The translations under genes were made by a program, and so were the position numbers. Below the pieces are notes generated by a model. It did no database searches, was not told where the DNA came from, and saw only the letters and a list, made by a program, of their open reading frames with translations. Shown here in pieces: positions 9,404-16,485 of a stretch of DNA of 64,000 bases. The DNA is from Nitrospira sp. (GTDB taxonomy: Bacteria; Nitrospirota; Nitrospiria; Nitrospirales; UBA8639), in contig CP058931.1 in assembly GCA_024760505.1 (NCBI GenBank), positions 1,684,001 through 1,748,000 on the forward strand, read 5' to 3'. Positions within the stretch are counted from its first letter, which is position 1. Every line of letters begins with the position of its first letter.

Positions 9404-9993
9404 TGGCACAGTGGAAGTCATTATCTCTTTGGTGTCGATTCAGTTTTCTGGGTGGAGTGATGCTCGCCTGTCTTTTGGGTATTCACTTCCTGATGTGGGA
9501 TACGATGAATGACTCGATTAAGCAGTTACAAGAGGAAGTTTCACGCCTAGATCAGGAGAGTCGAGGGCTCACCAAAAAAACAGAATCACTGAAGACCATA
9601 GAGAAGGAAGTCAACGGCTTGCGTGATAATTTAGCCACTCGAATTCAACATTTTCCTGAAAATATGGAATCAAAAATCTTTCGAAGGGATGTCATCGAAA
9701 TTGCGAAGCGAAGGAATGTGACCGTTCGGGTGTGGAAACCTGAACCTCCTTTGACCGAGCTTCAGCTTTCTGAATTTTCGATACCCATTGTTCTCAGAGT
9801 AGAAGGGAATTTTCAGGGGACTGTTCAGTTTTTGGATGACTTGCGGCAGCTTGCATGGGTTGAACGTATCCCCTCCATTACCCTGGTCGGAAAGCCAGAC
9901 AACGAACATTCACCTCTCGTCAGCACAAATCTGGTGATGCACGGGTTAACTCCCTCAGGGATTGAACATGTTCAGCAGCTGCTTAAAACATAA
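9400..9993 (+). CDS. pilO: Type IV pilus assembly protein PilO
   Basis: Partner of PilN: one membrane helix (FSFLGGVMLACLLGIHFLMW), a periplasmic coiled coil (about residues 38-75, LQEEVSRLDQESRGL) and a ferredoxin-like domain. The ATGA overlap with the pilN stop at 9400-9403 supports ATG 9400, giving 197 residues. Position and architecture identify it more firmly than any single motif. Confidence 0.9.
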   Translation: MMAQWKSLSLWCRFSFLGGVMLACLLGIHFLMWDTMNDSIKQLQEEVSRLDQESRGLTKKTESLKTIEKEVNGLRDNLATRIQHFPENMESKIFRRDVIEIAKRRNVTVRVWKPEPPLTELQLSEFSIPIVLRVEGNFQGTVQFLDDLRQLAWVERIPSITLVGKPDNEHSPLVSTNLVMHGLTPSGIEHVQQLLKT

Positions 9994-10063
9994 TCAAACC
10001 GATCAATGTCAGGCGGGATTGCGAGATCCTGGAGTCATAGACATTCAAAGCAGGGTCTCCACA

Positions 10064-10579
10064 ATGTTTGCCTACCTGAGAGGGGTCGTGTGCTACTCGT
10101 TCTGTGTTTTGATTGTGCTTAATTGGGGGGGGGTAATTGGAGTGGTGGCTGCGGAAGGCACCTCCACATCGATTTCTTACCAAAACAGGCTAGTTAAACC
10201 CAGTCTCGTTGAGGACAATTCCCGACGAAATGACGGGAGTCGTCGAGACCCTTTCAAGCGGATACCTCCGCCGCGTCTATCAACTCCTAAAGTTACGACG
10301 CCATCAGATAAGGAATCGAAAATTGTTCCCTTGCTGGACAATCCGGATTGGAGACTTCTTGGCGTGATTCATGGCCGAGATGGGCGCCAGGCGATCATTC
10401 AAGTATCTCCATCGAAGCGAGTTCTGGTTCAAACGGGGTCTGAACTCGCTCAATCAGGATGGACGATTAAGACCATCAGTGAGGAGGAGGTGCTTCTTGA
10501 GTACCTCTCCTCAGCTGCCTCATTGAAGGGGCCTTCCTCGCCAAGAACCTTCATTCTTTCCTTTCCCACCATCCAATAA
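10064..10579 (+). CDS. pilP: Type IV pilus assembly protein PilP
   Basis: Periplasmic PilP links the PilNO complex to the PilQ secretin. After a signal-peptide-like N-terminus (YSFCVLIVLNWGGVIGVVAAEG) and a low-complexity RDPFKR linker comes the beta domain with PLLDNPDWRLLGVIHGRDGRQAIIQ. The RRDPF motif is typical of PilP. No lipobox cysteine is seen, so it may not be a lipoprotein. The frame is open back to 9962 within pilO; ATG 10064 is preferred because it begins the signal peptide. No pilQ follows. Confidence 0.85.
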   Translation: MFAYLRGVVCYSFCVLIVLNWGGVIGVVAAEGTSTSISYQNRLVKPSLVEDNSRRNDGSRRDPFKRIPPPRLSTPKVTTPSDKESKIVPLLDNPDWRLLGVIHGRDGRQAIIQVSPSKRVLVQTGSELAQSGWTIKTISEEEVLLEYLSSAASLKGPSSPRTFILSFPTIQ

Positions 10580-10815
10580 TCATTATGAATATTCTGGTTG
10601 AGAAAGCCTGAAAAAACCTTCATAATCTGTACTCTAACAGTCCGGCGGGGGACTCTTTGACGGGTGCTGTAATGGGAGCTGGTGATTGATCATTATCCGT
10701 ATCCCAAGGCTGCAGGTGCAGGCTTGGGTCGACCGTTCTGGTCAGTAAGGGTGGGAACATCTTAAGAGGGAACATGCTACCGGCATGAGTATTTAATGAG
10801 CCAAAAAGGAATGCC

Positions 10816-11976
10816 ATGTTGCGATATTTAAATGCGGGGGAATCTCATGGAAGAGGTCTAATGGCTGTGGTAGAAGGGGTTCCGTCTGGATTGCCGGTCA
10901 CGGCCGAAGGGATTAATGTGGATTTGATTCGCCGACAGGGCGGATATGGGCGTGGCGGTCGGATGCGAATTGAAAAGGACCGGATTGAATTTATTTGTGG
11001 AGTTCGAAAAGGGAAAACTTTGGGAAATCCGCTAGGACTCTTGATCTGGAATAAAGATTGGGAAAACTGGAAAGACATCATGGCGTCCGAACCTGGTCCC
11101 CCTTCCACTGAACGAGTGGTGACTCGTCCACGGCCGGGCCATGCAGATTTGGTTGGAGCCATCAAATATGGTCATAGCGATATCCGCAATGTGCTAGAAA
11201 AGGCCAGTGCCAGGGAAACAGCGATCAGGGTTGCCATTGGTGGTGTGGCGAAATCGTTGCTGGCCGAGTTTGACATGCGAGTGGTCAGTTATACGATGGA
11301 CATTGGAGGGATCGCTGCTCCCAGTCCGAATGATCCGTTGGTAGCGTATGAACATGCAGAACAATCTGAGGTGCGATGCCATGACCCTGAGACGGCAAAA
11401 AAAATGGTTGAACAGATTCGGGCAGCTAAGCATAAAGGTGATTCCTTAGGCGGCATTTTTGAGGTTGTGGTCACGAACGTCCCGATCGGGCTTGGAACCT
11501 ATGCTCAATGGGATCGGCGCCTAAGTGCTCGCTTGGCGTTTGCTGCGATGAGTATTCAAGCGATGAAGGGGGTAGAAATTGGTATGGGATTTGAGTCGGC
11601 CCGCCGTTTTGGATCTGAAGTGCATGACGACATTTATTTCGACAAAGCCACAGGTCAATTTACCAGGAAATCGAACAATGCCGGTGGGTTGGAAGGCGGC
11701 ATTACGAATGGGCAACCGATCGTTCTGCGAGTGGCCATGAAACCCATCGCGACTCTCTATACTCCCAAAGACAGCGTGGACATCGAAACAAAAGAACCGT
11801 TTGAGGCCACGGTAGAGCGTTCAGATATTTGCACTGTTCCGGCTGCCGGCGTCGTGGGCGAAGCGGTGATTGCCTATGAAATGGCCAATGCCCTGATTGA
11901 AAAATTTGGTGGAGATACGTTGGACGAAATGAAAAGAAACTTTGAGGCTTATCAAGAGTATGTCCGCACGTTTTAA
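10816..11976 (+). CDS. aroC: Chorismate synthase
   Basis: Last step of the shikimate pathway: EPSP to chorismate, with reduced FMN. Family signatures are present: GESHGRGLMAVVEGVPSG at residue 8, RRQGGYGRGGRM near residue 40, RPRPGHADLVGAIKYGH near residue 100 and SARETAIRVAIGGVAK. At 386 residues it is full length. aroB follows 79 bp later; no shikimate kinase (aroK) lies between them. The 236 bp before the start hold no recognisable gene. Confidence 0.96.
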   Translation: MLRYLNAGESHGRGLMAVVEGVPSGLPVTAEGINVDLIRRQGGYGRGGRMRIEKDRIEFICGVRKGKTLGNPLGLLIWNKDWENWKDIMASEPGPPSTERVVTRPRPGHADLVGAIKYGHSDIRNVLEKASARETAIRVAIGGVAKSLLAEFDMRVVSYTMDIGGIAAPSPNDPLVAYEHAEQSEVRCHDPETAKKMVEQIRAAKHKGDSLGGIFEVVVTNVPIGLGTYAQWDRRLSARLAFAAMSIQAMKGVEIGMGFESARRFGSEVHDDIYFDKATGQFTRKSNNAGGLEGGITNGQPIVLRVAMKPIATLYTPKDSVDIETKEPFEATVERSDICTVPAAGVVGEAVIAYEMANALIEKFGGDTLDEMKRNFEAYQEYVRTF

Positions 11977-12055
11977 TCCTTTTGCCTTGAACTCCTCTCG
12001 TGGCAGGTTTCTATCGTTTCTTGGAATAAAACTGCTTTGGGGTGACTTCCGCTAG

Positions 12056-13222
12056 ATGAAGACCTCTGAATTCTCGAAACATGTTCCGGTTTCATTGGGA
12101 GATCGGAGTTATCAAGTCCGTATTCAACCTCATATTCTGCCTCAAATAGGCCGTGTGCTTCAGGATGTTGGATTGTCAGGGCGAGTTGCCATTGTGACCA
12201 ATCCAGTCGTCAATGCACTCTATGGGCGGGTAGTTTTCCGTGCCTTAAAACGTTGTGGATTTTCTCCATTTCTTGTGGTGATACCCGATGGAGAAAAGGC
12301 CAAATCCATGTATTGGTTGTCAAAAATACTGGATGAACTGGTTACCCAACGACTTGAACGCCAGGAAGTGGTGTTAGCGTTAGGTGGAGGGGTCGTGGGA
12401 GATGTGGCGGGGTTTGCGGCCTCTGTTTATCTGCGCGGTGTTTCATTTGTCCAAGTGCCGACGACATTGGTGGCTCAAGTAGATTCAAGCGTGGGTGGAA
12501 AAACAGGAGTCAACCATCCAATAGGGAAAAATTTGATCGGGGCGTTTTATCAGCCACGTGTCGTAGTTATTGATCCGCAGACATTGCATTCTCTTCCAAA
12601 ACGGGAATGGGTAGCAGGGTTAGCGGAGGTGATTAAGTACGGCATGATTGCGGATCCGAAGTTTTTTGAATATTTAGAACAACACGTTCATGACTTACGA
12701 GAGCAAGCAGAGGATGTCATCCCGACCGTCATTCGGCGGTGTTGTGAAATTAAAGCTGAAGTCGTGGGTGGAGATGAACGGGAATCAGGACGCAGACGCA
12801 TTTTGAATTATGGCCACACGGTAGGCCATGCACTGGAAACCTGGGGTCGCTATAGAACATGGATTCATGGAGAAGCGGTGGGCATTGGCATGGTGCAGGA
12901 AGCCGCCATGGCACATTTTTTAGGGTTGTGTACGAAGGAGCTGGTTGAGCGGCAACGCGACTTGATTCAGGATGTTGGGTTGCCCATTGTCATGCCTTCC
13001 ATGACGTTTATGGATCTCTGGGGGGCCATGCAACACGACAAAAAGGTCGTAAAGGGTCAAATCAATTGCGTGTTACCCACCAGAATCGGGACGGTCAAGG
13101 TCGTTCCCCTGGTTCGACAACGTATTCGCCAATGGTTTACTGCCAGCCAGTCCTCTCGTGGGAAACGATTGGATCCTGTTCCACAGGCAGTGAGCCGTCC
13201 ACGTCTCTCCAAGAAAAAATAA
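12056..13222 (+). CDS. aroB: 3-dehydroquinate synthase
   Basis: Second step of the shikimate pathway: DAHP to 3-dehydroquinate, using NAD+ and a divalent metal. It shows the NAD-binding ALGGGVVGDVAGFAAS, the VPTTLVAQVDSSVGGKTGVNH active-site region, and metal ligands in AEVIKYG, NYGHTVGHALE and HGEAVGIGM. The last 25 or so residues are a basic extension beyond the usual end. The next gene begins 1 bp after the stop, so aroB and the GAF-ANTAR gene are almost certainly co-transcribed. Confidence 0.96.
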   Translation: MKTSEFSKHVPVSLGDRSYQVRIQPHILPQIGRVLQDVGLSGRVAIVTNPVVNALYGRVVFRALKRCGFSPFLVVIPDGEKAKSMYWLSKILDELVTQRLERQEVVLALGGGVVGDVAGFAASVYLRGVSFVQVPTTLVAQVDSSVGGKTGVNHPIGKNLIGAFYQPRVVVIDPQTLHSLPKREWVAGLAEVIKYGMIADPKFFEYLEQHVHDLREQAEDVIPTVIRRCCEIKAEVVGGDERESGRRRILNYGHTVGHALETWGRYRTWIHGEAVGIGMVQEAAMAHFLGLCTKELVERQRDLIQDVGLPIVMPSMTFMDLWGAMQHDKKVVKGQINCVLPTRIGTVKVVPLVRQRIRQWFTASQSSRGKRLDPVPQAVSRPRLSKKK

Positions 13223-13223
13223 C

Positions 13224-14477
13224 ATGGCTACGATCCGTCCTTCGACGATAGAAGACCTCAAGCACCTTGTTCGGGAGCGGACCCGTGAGGTGCAGATTCT
13301 TCACCGTATCAGCGAATCCATTAGTAGTACTTTGGAGCTGGAAACGGTATTAAAGCAAATCGTGGAAGTGGTTGTGGAAGTGACGAAGGGGGATGCCTGT
13401 CTGTTGTACTTGATCTCTGAAACAACAGACGAGCTTATTTTGCGTGCATCGAAAAATCCGCATCCCCGTCTTATCGGGCGGATATCCATCGGTTTGGGAG
13501 AAGGAATTACCGGGTGGGTGGCACGAGAAAAAATTCCCGTGGTGATTCCTCGCAATGCAAGTGATGACGCCAGATTTAAGTTTTTTCATCGTCTGCCGGA
13601 AGACCGGTATCAGGCGTTTGTGTCAGTTCCCATTACGAGTAAGGGGAAAATGGTCGGCGTCATCAATGTTCAGCATAAGCGGTCAAAGCGGTATGCTGAA
13701 GAAACGCTAGCGCTCTTACTGACCATTGCTAATCAAGTCGGCGGCGCCATTGCCAATGCCAGATTATACGATGATATGCGGCAAAAAGCGCGTCGACTTG
13801 AAATCCTTTCCCAAGTATCGGAAACGGTGGCTTCTAATCGACTGATAGAGGATGTGCTGCAATTAATTGTCACCATGACGGCTCAACTGATGAATTCAAA
13901 AATTTGCTCGATCATGCTTGTCGACCAGGCTTCCGGGGAACTTCGTATTGCAGCCACTCAAAGCCTGAGTGATGCGTACCGGCGGAAGCCACCGTTGAAG
14001 GTTGGGCAGAGTATGAGTGGCCGAGCGGTGCAGGACCAACATCCGGTGTATGTCTCGGATGTGAAGGCAGAAGATGGGTATTTTTATCGGGATTTGGCGA
14101 AACAGGAAGGATTGCATTCTTTATTGTCCATTCCTATGCTCATGAAGGAAAATCCGATTGGGGTTATTAATGTATACACTTCCAGCTATCATGCGTTTTC
14201 AGACGAAGAGGTGACCACCCTTCAAGCCATTGCGAATCAATCTGCCGTCGCCATTGAGCACACCCGGCTTATGGAAAAGTCGTTTGAGATGCAAGAGGCC
14301 CTAGAAGTGCGAAAATTGGTAGAGCGTGCTAAAGGGTTTTTGATGGCGTCTAGGGGATTGTCAGAGCCTGAAGCATTTCGTCTTATGCAACGACAAAGCA
14401 TGAATCTTCGAAAATCCATGAGAGAAATTGCCGATGCGATTATTCTCGCGGAGGAACTTCAACGGGCGACTCAATAA
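13224..14477 (+). CDS. GAF-GAF-ANTAR domain regulator (putative RNA-binding antiterminator)
   Basis: 417 residues with two GAF sensor domains and a C-terminal ANTAR domain. GAF 1 (about residues 25-180) contains GLGEGITGWVAREKIPVVI, and GAF 2 (about 195-355) contains KVGQSMSGRAVQDQHPVYV. The C-terminal helices (LVERAKGFLMASRGLSEPEA, then FRLMQRQSMNLRKSMREIA) match the ANTAR fold, whose family members bind paired hexaloop hairpins in nascent RNA and prevent termination. There is no receiver or NIT domain, so the input is probably a small ligand or redox cue sensed by the GAFs. It starts 1 bp after aroB. An RNA that looks like its own target lies 87 bp downstream, before nadE. Confidence 0.88.
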   Translation: MATIRPSTIEDLKHLVRERTREVQILHRISESISSTLELETVLKQIVEVVVEVTKGDACLLYLISETTDELILRASKNPHPRLIGRISIGLGEGITGWVAREKIPVVIPRNASDDARFKFFHRLPEDRYQAFVSVPITSKGKMVGVINVQHKRSKRYAEETLALLLTIANQVGGAIANARLYDDMRQKARRLEILSQVSETVASNRLIEDVLQLIVTMTAQLMNSKICSIMLVDQASGELRIAATQSLSDAYRRKPPLKVGQSMSGRAVQDQHPVYVSDVKAEDGYFYRDLAKQEGLHSLLSIPMLMKENPIGVINVYTSSYHAFSDEEVTTLQAIANQSAVAIEHTRLMEKSFEMQEALEVRKLVERAKGFLMASRGLSEPEAFRLMQRQSMNLRKSMREIADAIILAEELQRATQ

Positions 14478-14527
14478 GCATCCCTAGGGCGATTTATCAT
14501 TGAAATAGGAATTTGAGGAGAGATTCT

Positions 14528-14556
14528 TTGAACGGATTCTTCATTGCTTGTATAAT
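14528..14556 (+). promoter_or_regulatory. Sigma-70 promoter of nadE
   Basis: TTGAAC at 14528-14533 and a perfect TATAAT at 14551-14556, separated by 17 bp. Transcription would start at about 14563, immediately before the first hairpin of the leader. This gives nadE a promoter separate from the aroB-ANTAR transcript. Confidence 0.75.
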
Positions 14557-14563
14557 ACCTTGA

Positions 14564-14617
14564 GGGGCGACAAAGACGTCATCCCGTATATGTTAGCGCA
14601 AAGGACAATGGCGTCCT
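14564..14617 (+). promoter_or_regulatory. Putative ANTAR-binding leader: paired A1/G4 hexaloop hairpins
   Basis: Hairpin P1: arms 14564-14571 and 14578-14585 (GAC/GTC closing stem, one C-A mismatch, then G-U and three G-C pairs), loop AAAGAC at 14572-14577. Hairpin P2: AGGAC/GTCCT at 14602-14606 and 14613-14617, loop AATGGC at 14607-14612. Both loops have six bases with A at position 1 and G at position 4, the known ANTAR recognition rule. The 3' arm of P2 is also the 5' arm of the terminator that follows, so a protein holding P2 would block termination. The preceding gene encodes an ANTAR protein. Confidence 0.75.
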
Positions 14618-14648
14618 CGGTTCCGATGGGACAGAGGACGTTTTTTTT
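14612..14648 (+). terminator. Leader intrinsic terminator before nadE
   Basis: CGTCCTC at 14612-14618 pairs with GAGGACG at 14634-14640. The stem continues inward through one G-A mismatch to GTTCC/GGGAC-type pairs, and eight T follow at 14641-14648. It ends only 3 bp before the nadE ATG. It shares 14613-14617 with hairpin P2, so the two are mutually exclusive. The AGAGGA in its 3' arm is also the only Shine-Dalgarno-like sequence for nadE. Confidence 0.8.
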
Positions 14649-14651
14649 ATC

Positions 14652-16442
14652 ATGATGATTCGATTAGCGATGGTGCAGATGAATGCGGTGGTTGGGGACC
14701 TTGAGGGGAATACCCGCACCATTTGCGGATGGATTCGCGAGGCGAGGAAAGCCAAAGCCGATGTGGTTGTCTTTCCGGAATTGGCCGTGTGTGGGTATCC
14801 TCCAGAAGATCTGCTCCTCATGCCGAAGTTTCTATTGGATATTAGTCGGATGCGGGACCGGATAACCAAAGTCACGAGGGGGATTATGGCGGTAGTGGGA
14901 AGCGTGATTGAATCTGATCGTCCTGCTCAACATCCCCTCCGGGATCACGGGCAGGATCGAAGGAAGCCTTTGAATGCAGCGTGGGTCCTGGTCAATGGTC
15001 AGGTGAAAAGATCGTATGCCAAATGCAAGCTCCCCAACTATGGGGTATTTGATGAAGAACGGTATTTTCAACCGGGACGAACTAGTCCGGTCTACTGTCT
15101 TGGCCCGTTACGAATTGGAATCAATATTTGTGAAGACATATGGTTTGCTGATGGTCCGGCCAGCCGGCAGGCGGCATATGGGGGCGCTCACCTGGTTCTC
15201 AACATTAATGCCTCCCCTTATCACGTCGGAAAAACCCAAAATCGTGAACGCATGTTAGCCATTCGGGCGAAAGCTAACAATGTAATGGTCAGTTATACCA
15301 ATATGGTCGGAGGACAGGATGAATTGGTCTTTGATGGGAATAGTCTCGTCATGGATTCCACCGGTGTGGTCCTTGCGCGGGCAAAAGCCTTTGAAGAAGA
15401 TCTTCTGCTGACCGACCTTCAGATTCCTTCAACACGAATGGGGAAATCGAAGGGGACTGAAAAAGTATCTAAAGTTGATGGCGACGATGTTCGGGTTCCG
15501 ATGATTCGAATGGGGTGGGCGCCAAATTGGTCGAAGTCCGGCATTCCAGGTGTCAGAAGGCTCACACCGGTAATCGGTGAGTTAGAGGAGATATACCGGG
15601 CACTCGTGCTAGGAGTGCAAGATTATGTGAGGAAGAATGCCTTCTCAAGGGTTCTTGTCGGTATCAGCGGAGGGATTGATTCGGCTTTGACTGCATTGAT
15701 TGCCCGAGATGCCTTAGGTGCGTCCAATGTGATGGGTGTAATGATGCCATCCCCCTATACCTCTAGGGAAAGTCGAGAGGACGCCCGTCAGCTAGGAAAA
15801 AAATTGGGAATCGAGATGCGGCACCTTTCGATAACGAGGGCGTTCAAGGTTTTGCTTCAGGTGTTGGGCAAGTCCTTTCAGGGTTTTCAGGCTGATACGA
15901 CAGAAGAAAATCTGCAAGCTCGCATCCGAGGAACACTGCTGATGGCTCTTTCCAATAAGTTCGGGTATTTAGTACTGACTACGGGAAATAAAAGCGAAAT
16001 GAGTGTGGGATATGCCACGCTGTACGGCGATATGGCTGGTGGGTTTGCCGTGATCAAAGATATTCCCAAAACGAAGGTGTATGAGCTTTCTCGCTGGCGA
16101 AGTGAGTATAAGGGCTCTGATTTTGATCAAGTGATTATTCCTGAAAGAATTCAGGTGCGTGCTCCTTCAGCTGAGTTGAGGCCCGATCAGAAGGATCAGG
16201 ATACCCTCCCTCCCTATCCGGTGTTAGATGCAATTCTACAAGCCTATGTTGAGGACAATGAGTCAATGGGCAGGATTGTGAAGATGGGCTATGACACTCA
16301 TGTTGTGCGAACGGTCATGGGGATGGTGGATCGGAGCGAATACAAGCGTCGACAAGCGCCAGTGGGCATTAAAATTACCTCGAGAGCGTTAGGAAAGGAT
16401 CGGCGCATGCCGATTACGAACCGATATTTTTCGGGAGCTTAA
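14652..16442 (+). CDS. nadE: Glutamine-dependent NAD+ synthetase
   Basis: Last step of NAD synthesis: deamido-NAD + ATP + glutamine to NAD. The N-terminal nitrilase-type glutaminase domain (about residues 1-260) has Glu in VVFPELAVCGY, Lys in AKCKLPNYGVFDEERYF and the nucleophile Cys in GINICEDIW. The C-terminal synthetase domain has the PP-loop VGISGGIDSALTALIARDA and TTGNKSEMSVGYATLYGDMAGGF. At 596 residues it is the normal two-domain form. ATG 14652 or 14655 lies directly after a leader terminator, with no free Shine-Dalgarno. glnD follows in the same direction. Confidence 0.96.
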   Translation: MMIRLAMVQMNAVVGDLEGNTRTICGWIREARKAKADVVVFPELAVCGYPPEDLLLMPKFLLDISRMRDRITKVTRGIMAVVGSVIESDRPAQHPLRDHGQDRRKPLNAAWVLVNGQVKRSYAKCKLPNYGVFDEERYFQPGRTSPVYCLGPLRIGINICEDIWFADGPASRQAAYGGAHLVLNINASPYHVGKTQNRERMLAIRAKANNVMVSYTNMVGGQDELVFDGNSLVMDSTGVVLARAKAFEEDLLLTDLQIPSTRMGKSKGTEKVSKVDGDDVRVPMIRMGWAPNWSKSGIPGVRRLTPVIGELEEIYRALVLGVQDYVRKNAFSRVLVGISGGIDSALTALIARDALGASNVMGVMMPSPYTSRESREDARQLGKKLGIEMRHLSITRAFKVLLQVLGKSFQGFQADTTEENLQARIRGTLLMALSNKFGYLVLTTGNKSEMSVGYATLYGDMAGGFAVIKDIPKTKVYELSRWRSEYKGSDFDQVIIPERIQVRAPSAELRPDQKDQDTLPPYPVLDAILQAYVEDNESMGRIVKMGYDTHVVRTVMGMVDRSEYKRRQAPVGIKITSRALGKDRRMPITNRYFSGA

Positions 16443-16485
16443 TCTGAATGTGCGACATGTTTAGTGTTGGCGGGAGTTGCCCACG

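Noticed and set aside
10620..10817. 65-codon - strand frame between pilP and aroC, considered as a remnant of pilQ or a small gene
   Set aside because: Composition not protein-like, no Shine-Dalgarno, and no secretin-like motif on either strand.
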